64,000 bases of DNA from Kitasatospora arboriphila (GCF_000717275.1 NZ_JNYV01000003.1:496001-560000), one strand, 5' to 3'. Positions 1 through 9,473 are shown, counted from the first letter of the stretch. The notes: generated from the sequence alone by a model not told the origin. A program made the numbers and translations.

Positions 1-428
1 TCACCGCGGTCTACATGGTGTTCGTCATCACGGTCGCGGTCGGATCCGGCGCCCTGAGTGACCGGATCGGGAGGCGCAAGCCGTTTGTCCTCGTTGCCGG
101 CGTGCTGCAAGGTGTTGCCGCACTGGTGATCGCAATCGTTCCCGGCCTCGCGACGACCATCGTCGCGGCCGCCTTGTTGGGCGCGGGATTCGGCTGTTTC
201 CTCGCCGTCGACCAAGCGCTGGCCACGCAAGTGCTGCCCGACGCCGACCACTACGGAAAGGATCTGGGGATCATGAACATCGCGATGGCCGTGCCACAAG
301 CACTGGGCCCGCTGCTCGGGGCCTTCATCGTCCACCTCACGTCCGGGTTCACCGGGCTGTTCGTCGCGTCGGCGTTCTTCGGGATACTCGGTGGTCTGTC
401 GGTGCTCCGGGTGAGGAGTGTGCGATGA
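1..428 (+). CDS. MFS transporter, C-terminal part (5' end outside window)
   Basis: The reading frame is open from the first base, so the gene starts upstream of the window. About 140 residues remain. They contain a D-R-I-G-R-R-K loop typical of the major facilitator superfamily (the conserved loop between helices 2-3, repeated at 8-9), followed by several Gly/Ala/Leu-rich membrane helices, which fits the last third of a 12-14 helix carrier. The substrate cannot be read from this part. The stop codon overlaps the ATG of the next gene by four bases (ATGA), so the two are probably co-transcribed and translationally coupled. Confidence 0.8.
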   Translation, partial: TAVYMVFVITVAVGSGALSDRIGRRKPFVLVAGVLQGVAALVIAIVPGLATTIVAAALLGAGFGCFLAVDQALATQVLPDADHYGKDLGIMNIAMAVPQALGPLLGAFIVHLTSGFTGLFVASAFFGILGGLSVLRVRSVR

Positions 429-1684
429 CCGAGCTCGGACTGGACGGAGCCGTGATGCGACCGGAGTGGCCGTGGGCGGCAGAACCCGAAAGATACTGGC
501 GTGACATCGATCAAGCGGTACGCGACCACGGTGCGCCCGACGGACCGGTGGCAGTCCTGGAACTGACAGCGCTCCGGCACAACGTCGCGGATCTGCGCGC
601 CCGGGCCGGCGGAGTCCCGATTCGGATCGCGTCGAAATCGGTGCGGGTACGTTCGGTGATCAGTGAGATCCTCGCCACCGATGGCTTCGCCGGTGTGCTG
701 GCCTACGACGTCGCCGAAGCCCACTGGCTCGCCACCGAGGCGGCTGTGACCGACGTACTGGTGGGATATCCGACAGCCAACGCGCATGCGATCGCGAAAC
801 TGTCGACGGACCCGGTGGCGGCCGAGAGGGTCACCCTCCTTGTCGATTCGGTGGACCACCTCGACCTCATCGCGCATGCAGTGCCACCGGGCGCTGCTGA
901 CGTCAGGGTCGCCATCGACCTCGACGCGTCCTACTCCTCCCGATTGCTGGGCCACATCGGTGTTCGGCGATCGCCGGTCCGCACGGTGGCGCAAGCCAAA
1001 CGGCTCGCGCACGAGGTGGCTGCGCGGTCTGGTGTGAGGTTGGTCGGAGTGATGTCGTACGAGGCCCAGGTGGCCGGTGTGGGCGATGCAATACCGCGCA
1101 AGCGACTGCGTAACAAGATGATCACCGAGATGCAGCGGCGGTCGATGGCCGAGTTGATCGATCGGCGGGGGCGGGTGGTCGATGCCCTGCGGCAGATCGC
1201 GGACCTCGAGTTCGTCAACGCCGGGGGCACCGGTTCGATCGAGGTCACCGCCACCGACCCGTCCATCACGGACATCGCCGCCGGGAGTGGGTTCTTCGGC
1301 GGCCACCTGTTCGACAACTACGCCTATTTCAAGCCGGCCCCGGCCCTGTCGTTCGGCTTGTCGGTTGTTCGCGTCCCGGCCAAGGGCATCGTGACGTGCC
1401 TCGGAGGTGGGTGGGTGGCGTCCGGACCGCCGGCTCGCGACCGACTGCCGCTGCCGGTGTGGCCCGCCGGACTCGACTACCTGCCGCGCGAGGCGGCCGG
1501 GGAAGTACAGACGCCACTGACCGGCAAGGCTGCACAACAGATGCGGGTCGGGGACCGGGTGTGGATGCGGCACACCAAGTCCGGCGAATTGAGTGAACAC
1601 GTCAACTCGATCCTCGTGGTCGACGGCGGCAGGGTGGTCGGTGAACTGCCGACCTATCGCGGCGAAGGGAAGTGCTTTCTGTGA
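425..1684 (+). CDS. amino acid deaminase/aldolase, alanine-racemase-fold PLP protein
   Basis: 419 residues with an alanine racemase N-terminal type TIM barrel. The likely PLP lysine is K71 in the segment R-I-A-S-K-S, followed by G-x-A-Y-D and V-x-V-x-I-D-L-D-x-S-like barrel strands. A C-terminal beta domain resembles D-threonine aldolase/D-serine dehydratase proteins. M. tuberculosis has a related gene (Rv1769) close to its gulonolactone oxidase gene (Rv1771), the same pairing as here. It is coupled upstream to an MFS gene (ATGA overlap) and downstream to the lactone oxidase (GTGA overlap), so the three look like one operon. The substrate is not known; D-amino acid or hydroxy-amino acid cleavage is the family expectation. 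Confidence 0.8.
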   Translation: MTELGLDGAVMRPEWPWAAEPERYWRDIDQAVRDHGAPDGPVAVLELTALRHNVADLRARAGGVPIRIASKSVRVRSVISEILATDGFAGVLAYDVAEAHWLATEAAVTDVLVGYPTANAHAIAKLSTDPVAAERVTLLVDSVDHLDLIAHAVPPGAADVRVAIDLDASYSSRLLGHIGVRRSPVRTVAQAKRLAHEVAARSGVRLVGVMSYEAQVAGVGDAIPRKRLRNKMITEMQRRSMAELIDRRGRVVDALRQIADLEFVNAGGTGSIEVTATDPSITDIAAGSGFFGGHLFDNYAYFKPAPALSFGLSVVRVPAKGIVTCLGGGWVASGPPARDRLPLPVWPAGLDYLPREAAGEVQTPLTGKAAQQMRVGDRVWMRHTKSGELSEHVNSILVVDGGRVVGELPTYRGEGKCFL

Positions 1685-2982
1685 CGGCGGTGTGGCGGAA
1701 CTGGGGCCGGACGGAATCGGTGAACCCGGCCGAGGTGGTGACGCCACGAGACACCGATGAAGTTGCCGAGGTGGTGGCGAGAGCTCGCAACAGCGGTGTG
1801 ACCGTCAAGGCCGTGGGGTCCGGGCACAGCTTCAGTGCCATTGCGATTGCTCCAGAGATTCAGCTGGACATGTCAGGTCAACGCGGACTGGTCGCCGTCG
1901 ACACTGCCACCGGCCGGGCGACACTGCGAGCGGGCACCACCTTGCGCGAGATCCCCGGTCTTCTCGCGCCGTACGGGTTGGCCATGGCGAACCTCGGCGA
2001 CGTGGATGCCCAGACGATCTCAGGTGCAACATCGACGGGGACCCATGGCACCGGCCTGCGCCACGGTGGGATCAGCACACAGATCACCGCAGTGCAGTTG
2101 GTCACGGGCAAGGGCGACGTCCGCCCAGTGGATACCTCCGAGCCCCAACTGCTTTCGGCTGCCGCGCTGGGGCTCGGTGCACTCGGTGTGATCACCGAGG
2201 TCACACTGCAGTGTGTACCCGCTTTCACCCTGCGTGCCCAGGAAGGTCCGGAGCAGGTGGACGACGTCATCGACTCGTTCCTCGAGAAGGTCGCGCTCCA
2301 CGACCACTACGAGTTCTACTGGTTCCCGCACACCGGCTTTGCGCTGACGAAGACCAACACCAGGCTTGCCCCTGACACACCCAGGTCCGGCCCGGGCGTG
2401 GTTCGGCGGTTGATCGACGACGAGGTCGTGAGCAACGGGCTGTTTCGCGTCACCTGTGAGGTCGGGGCCCGCTTTCCTTCGGCGGTTCCGAGGATCAATT
2501 CACTGGCCGGCAACGCTTTGTCGGCTCGGACGTACACGGATGCATCGACCAAGGTCTTCGTCTCACCTCGCCGGGTTCGATTCCGGGAGATGGAATACGC
2601 GATCCCGCTGGACCGGGTACCGCAGGCGCTGAACGAGGTACGCGACATGATCAACCGGCGAGGGTTCAGGGTCAGTTTCCCGATCGAGGTACGTGCGGCT
2701 GCTGCGGACGATCTCATGCTGTCGACGGCGAGTGGTCGGGACAGTGGGTACGTTGCCGTCCACCGGTATCACGCAGACCCGGTGGACGGTTACTTCGATG
2801 AGGTCGAACGGATCATGGTCGACCACGGCGGGCGCCCCCATTGGGGGAAGATGCACACCCGCGACGCTCGTTACCTCCGGTCGGTGTATCCGCGGTTCGG
2901 TGAGTTTCTCAGTGTGCGTAAGGATCTCGATCCCGATCGTGTGTTTGTCAACCCCTACCTCGCCTCGGTACTCGGCGACTGA
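1681..2982 (+). CDS. D-arabinono-1,4-lactone / L-gulono-1,4-lactone oxidase family flavoprotein
   Basis: About 433 residues. The N-terminal FAD-binding PCMH domain contains V-G-S-G-H-S-F, whose His (about residue 49) is the covalent FAD site in many relatives. The C-terminal ALO domain ends with the characteristic H-W-G-K-M-H motif. The family oxidises sugar-1,4-lactones to ascorbate-like products; the mycobacterial homologue (Rv1771) acts as an L-gulono-1,4-lactone dehydrogenase. The GTG at 1681 is preferred over the upstream in-frame GTG at 1672, because GAAGGGA at 1664-1670 is then correctly spaced and the start overlaps the previous stop as GTGA. No signal peptide is seen, so it is probably cytosolic or peripheral. 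Confidence 0.88.
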   Translation: MTAVWRNWGRTESVNPAEVVTPRDTDEVAEVVARARNSGVTVKAVGSGHSFSAIAIAPEIQLDMSGQRGLVAVDTATGRATLRAGTTLREIPGLLAPYGLAMANLGDVDAQTISGATSTGTHGTGLRHGGISTQITAVQLVTGKGDVRPVDTSEPQLLSAAALGLGALGVITEVTLQCVPAFTLRAQEGPEQVDDVIDSFLEKVALHDHYEFYWFPHTGFALTKTNTRLAPDTPRSGPGVVRRLIDDEVVSNGLFRVTCEVGARFPSAVPRINSLAGNALSARTYTDASTKVFVSPRRVRFREMEYAIPLDRVPQALNEVRDMINRRGFRVSFPIEVRAAAADDLMLSTASGRDSGYVAVHRYHADPVDGYFDEVERIMVDHGGRPHWGKMHTRDARYLRSVYPRFGEFLSVRKDLDPDRVFVNPYLASVLGD

Positions 2983-2993
2983 ACAACGGATCG

Positions 2994-5045
2994 GTGACCA
3001 TGAAGTTCGACGGACCAGAAGTCTCCCGACGCCGCGTTCTCGGCGGCGCCGCCGCGACCACCGTGGCGGTCGGTGCCTCCCGAGTGCTCGGTTCGGCACA
3101 AGCAGGGGCCGCGCCGGCGCAGACCGGCTATCTCGTGGGAGCCGGACGTGCCGACATGACGGGTGCGGTGGCAGGCCAAGGAATGATGGGCTACTCCCAG
3201 CCCCAGCAGGTCGCCGCGGGATTGCACATGCGTTATCACGCAAGGGCATACATCATCGTAGACAGCACCTCGGGTCAGCGGGTGGTCTTCGTGACGGCTG
3301 ACTCCTCGTGCCTGTTCGAGTCGATCCACATCGGCGTGCTGGCCAAGCTGCGGGCACGGTACGGCGATCTGTACACCGAGAAGAACGTCAACCTCAACGC
3401 CACCCACAACCACAACTCGTGTGGTGGTACCGCATGGGACTACGCGTATACGTTGGCCGCGTTCGGCTTCAAGAAGAACTCGTACGACGCCGAGGTCAAC
3501 GGGATATTCACCGCGATCTGCCGCGCACACGACTCGCTTGCACCCGGCACGGTCAGGCTGGGGCGAACCGAGCTGCACAATGCGAGCGCGCAGCGTTCGA
3601 GAATCGCCTTCGATCTGAACCCGCCCCATGACAGAAATGCGTTCCCCGGCGCCATCGACCCAGCAGTGACCGTGCTCCGGCTGGCGCAGGCAGGCAAGGA
3701 CATCGGCGTGATCACCTGGTTCTCCACGCACGGAACCTCGATCGCCGACCACAATCGGCTGATCACGGTGGACAACAAGGGATATGCCAGCCACCGATGG
3801 GAGAGTGATGAGCCGGGCGTGATCGCAGCGTTCCCGCAGACCAACGCCGGAGACATGACCCCGAACCTCGATCTGGTGCCGTTCAGTCCATCTGGACCCA
3901 CGGCCGACAACCGGGCCAACTGCGCCATCATCGGTGAGCGGCAATATCAGGCGGGCCGTGAGGCATCCCGCTCTGCCACCCCGATGACTCGCACCGGGGT
4001 GGAGTCTGTGGTGCACTACGTCGACTTCTCCGACGTCGCCATCGACGGTACGTACACCCCAGATGGGAAGCCGGCGCGCACCAGCCCGGCGATGATGGGC
4101 GCCGGCGCGATGGCAACCAGCTCGGAGGACAACTTCGAACAGCCCTTGCCGTTCTTCTATGAGGGACAGGTCAATCCGTTGGTGGCCGCGGTGGGTGGGC
4201 TCGACGCCGAGGTGTCGCCATGGGTGCGAGACGTGCAGGCTCCCAAGCTCATCGCGTTTCCGTTGGGACTGCTGCCACCGTGGCCATGGATACCTCAGAT
4301 CATGCCGATTCAGATCATCCGGATAGGCGATCTCGTGCTTGCGGCTGCCCCTGCCGAGTTCACCATCGTCTCAGGCCTCCGGGTACGGCAAGTCGTGGCA
4401 CATGCCTTGCAGATCTCGGCGGACAACGTACTGCTGCAGGGCTTCGCCAACGGGTACAGCCAGTACGTCACCACCCCGGAAGAGTATGTGTCACAGCAGT
4501 ACGAGGGTGGGGAGACGCAATTCGGCCGGTGGACACTGCCGGCGTACATGCAGAGTTTCGACGCCCTCGCCGGGGCCATGGCGAGGGGTTCCGATCTCGG
4601 ACGGGGACCGGCGCCCCTAGACAAATCCGGCATCCAACCGGATCTCGTGCCGCCTCCACCTCCGGACGTCCCGATCGCGGGGCACCGTTTCGGAGACGTA
4701 CTGAGGGGTCCTGAGCCTCGTCATCGGGGCGGGAGCACGGTGGCTGTGGAGTTCGTCGGTGCCCACCCCAACAACAATCTGCGTACGTCAGATACCTACG
4801 TCGAAGTGCAACAGTGGACGGCCGGCACGTGGGACCGGGTCTACGACGACAACGCATGGTCGACCGAGATGCATTGGGCGCGACCGGCCAACAGTACCGA
4901 CACCTCGGTGATCACCGTCCTGTGGAACATTTCTGTCGGGACGTCCGGCAGGTTCCGCATCCGCTACTTCGGCGACTCGAAGAATCCGGCGGGCACGATC
5001 ACCGGCTTCACCGGTACATCGGAGCCTTTCGATGTTTCGCGTTAA
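2994..5045 (+). CDS. Tat-exported neutral/alkaline ceramidase
   Basis: 683 residues. The N-terminus has a twin-arginine signal (S-R-R-R-V-L-G-G, then an Ala-rich stretch and an A-x-A cleavage site). The catalytic domain follows neutral ceramidases that cleave the amide bond of ceramide: V-G-x-G-R-A-D-M-T-G near the mature start, the zinc-ligand segment N-A-T-H-N-H, and T-H-G-T-S later. The C-terminal 150 residues form the usual beta-sandwich. At the catalytic hexapeptide (G-D-V-S-P-N in human enzyme) this protein reads G-D-M-T-P-N, i.e. Thr in place of the Ser nucleophile. An ATG at 3000 is an equally good start. The gene follows the lactone oxidase after 11 bp and may be co-transcribed. Confidence 0.9.
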   Translation: MTMKFDGPEVSRRRVLGGAAATTVAVGASRVLGSAQAGAAPAQTGYLVGAGRADMTGAVAGQGMMGYSQPQQVAAGLHMRYHARAYIIVDSTSGQRVVFVTADSSCLFESIHIGVLAKLRARYGDLYTEKNVNLNATHNHNSCGGTAWDYAYTLAAFGFKKNSYDAEVNGIFTAICRAHDSLAPGTVRLGRTELHNASAQRSRIAFDLNPPHDRNAFPGAIDPAVTVLRLAQAGKDIGVITWFSTHGTSIADHNRLITVDNKGYASHRWESDEPGVIAAFPQTNAGDMTPNLDLVPFSPSGPTADNRANCAIIGERQYQAGREASRSATPMTRTGVESVVHYVDFSDVAIDGTYTPDGKPARTSPAMMGAGAMATSSEDNFEQPLPFFYEGQVNPLVAAVGGLDAEVSPWVRDVQAPKLIAFPLGLLPPWPWIPQIMPIQIIRIGDLVLAAAPAEFTIVSGLRVRQVVAHALQISADNVLLQGFANGYSQYVTTPEEYVSQQYEGGETQFGRWTLPAYMQSFDALAGAMARGSDLGRGPAPLDKSGIQPDLVPPPPPDVPIAGHRFGDVLRGPEPRHRGGSTVAVEFVGAHPNNNLRTSDTYVEVQQWTAGTWDRVYDDNAWSTEMHWARPANSTDTSVITVLWNISVGTSGRFRIRYFGDSKNPAGTITGFTGTSEPFDVSR

Positions 5046-5689
5046 CCGGCGTCCGGAGCGACGGTGAACCAACCCGACACCGCGACCGTCGGCAAGGGTG
5101 ACGACTGGCTCGGTTCGGGCTCGGTGTCGTCGAGCGGAGCAAAAGGGTTGCCGTAGACGCGAGTTGCGGTCGGGCAGTTGAACTCGCCGGCGACGGCGGT
5201 GCTGGACAGGGCGGTGACCGTCGTCGCGCAGGTGTCGGCCCCGTAGGCGGTCCCGTCGACGACAACCGTGACCCGCGCATTGAGTGCAGTGCGGGTGGTC
5301 AGGTCGCCGACGAGCATGTCGATGGTGACGCCGTCGGAGCCTTCGTCTTTGAACAGGAACAGCAGACTGTCGATCGGAACCGCCGGATCGGCGTTTCCCC
5401 AGCGCGCGAAGCGATAGCAGCCTTGTTGTGGTTCGGCGCCCGTGATCGCGACCGTGGCCTGGCCGGTGGCGAACGAGAGATTCTGCAGACTGTGATCGAT
5501 CGGGCCGGCCGGCGGTGTCGATCGGCACTGGTCATCGGCGACTCTGGCGTTCTGCGGGGCCGTCGGCGTCGGCGCCACCGTCGTTGATCTCACCGGGTCC
5601 TCGGACGAATTCGACTGGCCGCCACATCCGGCCGTCACCAGAGCGCAGGCGGCGACCGCCATCGCGACCCGGTGGAACCGTGACCGCAT
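5042..5689 (-). CDS. lipoprotein of unknown function
   Basis: 215 residues with a classical lipoprotein signal: two arginines, an Ala/Val-rich core and the lipobox V-T-A-G-C, followed by a Ser/Thr/Pro-rich linker. The body has two well-separated cysteines on each side (D-Q-C, G-C-Y, T-C-A, F-N-C), which could make disulphides outside the membrane, and predicted short beta strands. I do not recognise the family. The ATG overlaps the prfC stop codon (TGATG), so it is probably expressed from the prfC transcript, and its stop overlaps the convergent ceramidase stop by four bases. Confidence 0.75.
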   Translation of the reverse strand: MRSRFHRVAMAVAACALVTAGCGGQSNSSEDPVRSTTVAPTPTAPQNARVADDQCRSTPPAGPIDHSLQNLSFATGQATVAITGAEPQQGCYRFARWGNADPAVPIDSLLFLFKDEGSDGVTIDMLVGDLTTRTALNARVTVVVDGTAYGADTCATTVTALSSTAVAGEFNCPTATRVYGNPFAPLDDTEPEPSQSSPLPTVAVSGWFTVAPDAG

Positions 5690-7344
5690 CAATCTGCCGC
5701 CGCCACCAGGGGTTCGAGAGTCAGGTCGCCGTGTTCCTTCTCGATGTACTGCAGCCGCCACTTGTCGCTGACGAGAGCCAGGAGTGCCCCGTCGCTGCGG
5801 GTGAACACCTCCACCCCTCGCTGGCGGTTCAGTTCGTCCACACTCTCGGCGTCGGTCCGACGGGCCAACTGGTAAGGCAGGCCCTGGAAGCTCGTCTCGA
5901 CCCCGAACTCGGTCTTCATCCGCGCCGTCACGACCTCGAACTGCATCGGACCAACAGCGGCGAGCACCGGGGAGGCATCGCCGCGAATATCGTTGCGCAG
6001 CACCTGCACAACACCTTCGGAGTCGAGCTGGTCGATGGCCTTGCGGAACTGCTTGTACTTGCCTGCCGATTCGGCGCGGCACACCGAAAAGTGTTCGGGG
6101 GCAAACGAGGGGATGGGCGGGAATTGAACCTTCGGACCCGAGTAGAGGGTGTCACCGGGGGCCAGCGCCATGGCGTTGACCAGACCCACCACGTCGCCGG
6201 GGTATGCGGTGTCCACCGTCGAGCGGTCTCGGCCGAACACCGCTTGGGCGTACTTGGTGGCAAATGGTTTCCCGGTTTGAGCGTGGGTGACCACCATGCC
6301 CCGCTCGAACTCTCCCGAGACGATGCGCATGTAGGCCAGTCGATCTCGATGCGAGGAATCCATGCCCGCCTGCACCTTGAAGACCACGGCGCTGAACGCG
6401 TCGGTGACCTCGCGGACCGTGTGATCGATCGCCTCGCGGCCCGTGGGCGGCGGTGCCAACTCGATCAGGGCCTGAAGCAGTTGGCGTACACCGAAATTGA
6501 GAACAGCGGAGGCGAAGATCATCGGCGACGTCTGGCCGGCCAGGAACATCTCCTGGTCGTGGTCCTGACCCATCTCCGAGAGCAGTTCGCTCTCCTCGAC
6601 CGCGGTGGTCCAGTCGTCCTCCTCGCGAGCGAGGGCGTCCTCGGGTTCGATGAGCTCTTCAGGTGCGATCGTCGCGCCACCGGCGGTGCGCGTGAAGTGG
6701 ATGTACTTGCCGGTCCGCCGGTCGAGCAATCCGCGGAAGTCTCCGGCGATACCGACAGGGAAGTACAGGGGGGTGGGGGTCAGACCGATGCGGTCGCTGA
6801 TCTCGTCGATCAGCTCAAGAGGAGTGCGTCCCGGCCGGTCCCACTTGTTGACGATGGTGATGATGGGAATACCGCGGTGGCGACACACCTGGAACAGCTT
6901 CAGGGTCTGCGGCTCGAGTCCCTTGGCCGCATCGATGAGCATCACGGCGGCATCGACGGCCGTGAGCACCCGGTAGGTGTCCTCGGAGAAGTCGGCGTGA
7001 CCGGGCGTGTCGACGAGGTTGATCACATTGACCTCGTCGACACCGCTACTGGTCTTGTCGAGACGGTAGTTGAACTGCAATGCGGTCGAGCTCACGGAGA
7101 TACCGCGAGCCTTCTCCATCTCCATCCAGTCCGACACGGTCGAGCGCCTGCCGGCTTTGCCGTGGATGGCGCCCGCTTCGCTGATCATCCGCGCATGCAG
7201 GGCCAGCGCCTCGGTCATCGTCGACTTACCGGCGTCCGGGTGCGAGATGATCGCGAATGTGCGACGGCGGGCCACCTCGCGGGCCACCACGGCCTTGTTG
7301 GCGGTAGGGGTTTCGGCAGGTGTAGCGGTCGGGTCGGAACTCAC
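5689..7344 (-). CDS. prfC: peptide chain release factor 3
   Basis: 551 residues, the full family length. The protein is a translational GTPase that recycles RF1/RF2 from the ribosome. The G domain shows the P-loop S-H-P-D-A-G-K-S-T, the switch II D-T-P-G-H-A-D-F-S-E-D-T-Y-R segment, and N-K-W-D-R. The C-terminal RF3 domain contains F-Q-G-L-P-Y-Q-L-A-R-R. The start is GTG at 7344 (V/M-S-S-D-P). Immediately upstream lies the 21-bp repeat block at 7396-7711, so any promoter or leader of this gene would have to lie within or beside that block. The downstream lipoprotein start overlaps the stop codon. Confidence 0.96.
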   Translation of the reverse strand: MSSDPTATPAETPTANKAVVAREVARRRTFAIISHPDAGKSTMTEALALHARMISEAGAIHGKAGRRSTVSDWMEMEKARGISVSSTALQFNYRLDKTSSGVDEVNVINLVDTPGHADFSEDTYRVLTAVDAAVMLIDAAKGLEPQTLKLFQVCRHRGIPIITIVNKWDRPGRTPLELIDEISDRIGLTPTPLYFPVGIAGDFRGLLDRRTGKYIHFTRTAGGATIAPEELIEPEDALAREEDDWTTAVEESELLSEMGQDHDQEMFLAGQTSPMIFASAVLNFGVRQLLQALIELAPPPTGREAIDHTVREVTDAFSAVVFKVQAGMDSSHRDRLAYMRIVSGEFERGMVVTHAQTGKPFATKYAQAVFGRDRSTVDTAYPGDVVGLVNAMALAPGDTLYSGPKVQFPPIPSFAPEHFSVCRAESAGKYKQFRKAIDQLDSEGVVQVLRNDIRGDASPVLAAVGPMQFEVVTARMKTEFGVETSFQGLPYQLARRTDAESVDELNRQRGVEVFTRSDGALLALVSDKWRLQYIEKEHGDLTLEPLVAAAD

Positions 7345-7395
7345 TCAGAAAAGGCTACAGACCAGCGCGTTCGGGTACCAATCGCCGCCACCGCC

Positions 7396-7711
7396 GACCG
7401 GGCCGATAACCCCGTCGACCGTGCCGAAACAGCCATTGACCGTGCCGAAACAGCCGTCGATCGTGCCGATAACCCCGTCGAGCGGGCCGATAACCCCGTC
7501 GACCGGGCCGAAACGGCCATTGACCGTGCCCGCAGGTCCGGGTTCACGCGCGCGGGGGCCCGATCAACGCGATCCAACGCCCGGTCAACGCATCTTCGGC
7601 CCGGTCAACGCAAGTTAGGGCCCGATCAACGGCGTTTTCGGCCCGGTCAACGCGAGTTAGGGCACGATGAACGGGGTTATCGGCACGGTCGACGGGGTTT
7701 TCGGCCCGCTC
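7396..7711. repeat. two opposing arrays of 21-bp tandem repeats (inverted repeat arrays)
   Basis: The stretch between prfC and fabH is built of 21-bp units. Seven copies run forward from 7396 to 7542 (unit starts 7396, 7417, 7438, 7459, 7480, 7501, 7522). The core is GGGCCGATAACCCCGTC preceded by GACC, varying with GTGCCGAAACAGCCATT. Seven more copies run in the opposite orientation from 7566 to 7711 (starts 7566, 7587, 7607, 7628, 7649, 7670, 7691; core GGGGTTATCGGCCCG), one unit being 20 bp. About 23 bp separate the arrays, so the whole block could fold into a very large imperfect hairpin. Because 21 is divisible by three, long open frames run through both strands, but they encode only seven-residue repeats and look like artefacts. 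Confidence 0.9.
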
Positions 7712-7721
7712 GGTGGAGGTG

Positions 7722-8738
7722 CTATTCGAACGGAACCGGCGGGAGGGTGACCACCTGCGCGGCGTAGCTGAGGCCGGCGCCGTAACCGAGCAGCAGTGCG
7801 GTATCCCCCGGCTTGGCCTTGCCGTTGGACAGGAGGTCCTCCATGGCCAGCGGGATCGAGGCGGCAGAAGTGTTGCCGGTGGTCTCGATGTCGCCGGCGA
7901 CAACAGCGTCGTCGCGGAGTTTGAGGCCGCGGGCCAGCAGGTCGTTGATCCGTGCGTTCGCCTGGTGTGGGACGAAGACGTCGAGTTCCTGCGCGTCGAT
8001 CTTTGCGGCGTCCAGTGCCCGCTGAGCTGCCTTGCCCATCTCGAATGCCGCCCAGCGGAAAACGCTGGTGCCCTCCATCCGCAGGTAGGGGCGCTGTTTG
8101 CGGTCGCCTTCGATGAACTCGAGCCAGTCGATGTCCTGGCGGATCGCGTCGTACTGCGAACCGTCGCTGCCCCAGATGACCGGGCCGACGCCCTGGGTTT
8201 CGGTGGCTCCGAGGACAACGGCGCCGGCGCCGTCACCGAAGATGAAGCAGTTGCCGCGATCGGTCATGTCGAGCGCGATCGACAGCTGCTCGGATCCGAT
8301 GACAAGAACGTTGGTTGCACTGCCACCGCGGATCATGTCGGCGCCGATACCCATCGCGTAGCCGAATCCGGCGCATCCGACGGTGACGTCGAAAGCAGGC
8401 ACGCCGTTGGCGCCGAGCGCGGTGGCGACCGCGGTGCCGGCACCGGGGGTGAGCAGCAGGTGGGTGTTGGTGGCGACGATGACGGCGTCGATGTCCGAAC
8501 CGCTGAGCAGCGCATTGGCAATGGCCTTGCGTCCGGAATCGATGGCCATCGTGGTGACGTTCTCGTCCGGCCCGCAGAAGCGCCGGGTCTTGATTCCAGT
8601 GCGGGTGTAGATCCATTCATCGCTGGAGTCGATCTTCTCGCAGATCTCTGCGTTGGTGACCACGCGATCCGGCCGATAGGCGCCGATGCCGAGAATCCCG
8701 ACGTTGTTGATCCCGGTTTTGTCAGCGATGACAGGCAT
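7722..8738 (-). CDS. fabH: 3-oxoacyl-ACP synthase III (KAS III)
   Basis: 338 residues. The Cys-His-Asn triad of FabH is visible: C122 in T-V-G-C-A-G-F, H258 in V-P-H-Q-A-N-A-R-I, and N289 in G-N-T-S-A-A-S. The T-G-I-x-x-R-R and [10 protein letters not shown] segments also fit. The enzyme condenses an acyl-CoA primer with malonyl-ACP. In mycolic-acid bacteria the homologue (Rv0533c) links FAS-I products to FAS-II elongation, which is the likely role here. The gene stands alone between pth and the 21-bp repeat block, whose last unit ends 10 bp from its stop codon. The ATG start has GAGGAA-type Shine-Dalgarno sequence upstream. Confidence 0.94.
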   Translation of the reverse strand: MPVIADKTGINNVGILGIGAYRPDRVVTNAEICEKIDSSDEWIYTRTGIKTRRFCGPDENVTTMAIDSGRKAIANALLSGSDIDAVIVATNTHLLLTPGAGTAVATALGANGVPAFDVTVGCAGFGYAMGIGADMIRGGSATNVLVIGSEQLSIALDMTDRGNCFIFGDGAGAVVLGATETQGVGPVIWGSDGSQYDAIRQDIDWLEFIEGDRKQRPYLRMEGTSVFRWAAFEMGKAAQRALDAAKIDAQELDVFVPHQANARINDLLARGLKLRDDAVVAGDIETTGNTSAASIPLAMEDLLSNGKAKPGDTALLLGYGAGLSYAAQVVTLPPVPFE

Positions 8739-8857
8739 GCGTTCCTCTTTTCATTGCGGCTTCTTCGATGTATCGGTCGGCCGGCGAAGCTTGTAACAGG
8801 CTAGCGAGTGCCACCTCACAAATCGAGCTTCTCCGGCGCGACGGCGCGGTTGTCAGC

Positions 8858-9448
8858 TCACCACGCGTGCACGCGGTTCTGAGCGTCTTCCAGGGTGTTC
8901 GAGATCAGCAATTCGATCGCGTCGGACGCGTTCTCCAGCAGGAGTGGCACCTCGGTGCGTTCGGACGTCGAGAACGGCTTGAGGACGAAGTCGGCGGGAT
9001 CCTGACGACCGGGTGGTCGGCCGACTCCGAGCCGGACCCGGAGATAGTCCTTGCTGCCCACGGCCTGCGAGATGGAGCGAAGGCCGTTGTGGCCACCTTC
9101 GCCGCCACCCTGCTTCAGGCGGACTGCACCGAAGTCGATGTCCAATTCGTCGTGGACCACCACGAGTGTGTGTGGTCCCGAGAACTGCGGACCCGCGGAA
9201 TAGAACGACGCCAACGGCCCGACCTGGCGGCCTGATTCATTCATGAAACACGTCGGGACGGCCAGGACAACGGGAGTGCCTGCCAACCGTCCGACCGCGA
9301 TCTGGGCCCCGGACTTCTTGTGTACCTTGAACTTTTCGCCGAGCTTGTGCGCCAGGTGTTGTACCGCCATCGCCCCGACGTTGTGGCGGGTCTTCTCGTA
9401 GCGGGTGCCCGGATTGCCCAGGCCGACAATCACGATGCTCTCGGTCAC
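8858..9448 (-). CDS. pth: peptidyl-tRNA hydrolase
   Basis: 196 residues, normal length. It cleaves peptidyl-tRNA released by abortive translation. Visible family motifs are G-L-G-N-P-G-x-x-Y-x-x-T-R-H-N-V-G (with the catalytic His), F-M-N-E-S-G and H-D-E-L-D-I. In M. tuberculosis pth (Rv1014c) directly follows rplY (Rv1015c); here a TetR/EamA pair separates the two genes. The start is the GTG/ATG region at 9448 with [13 protein letters not shown]. Confidence 0.96.
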   Translation of the reverse strand: MTESIVIVGLGNPGTRYEKTRHNVGAMAVQHLAHKLGEKFKVHKKSGAQIAVGRLAGTPVVLAVPTCFMNESGRQVGPLASFYSAGPQFSGPHTLVVVHDELDIDFGAVRLKQGGGEGGHNGLRSISQAVGSKDYLRVRLGVGRPPGRQDPADFVLKPFSTSERTEVPLLLENASDAIELLISNTLEDAQNRVHAW

Positions 9449-9473
9449 GCGCTCATTCTGTCATCCGCGCCCA

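Noticed and set aside
251..1747. 498-residue minus-strand frame opposite the aldolase-like gene
   Set aside because: Arg/Pro/His-rich composition without domains; the plus-strand gene has clear PLP-enzyme motifs.
7341..7577. Small protein made of S-A-R-S-T-G-L repeats
   Set aside because: It is only the translation of the 21-bp DNA repeats and has no start site or homology support.
7396..7711. CRISPR array
   Set aside because: Units are contiguous without unique spacers, orientation flips in the middle, and no cas genes are present.
5515..7767. A 750-residue plus-strand open frame across prfC and the repeat block
   Set aside because: It is antisense to prfC, whose motifs are complete. The openness is due to high GC and the 21-bp repeats, and the translation has no recognisable domain.
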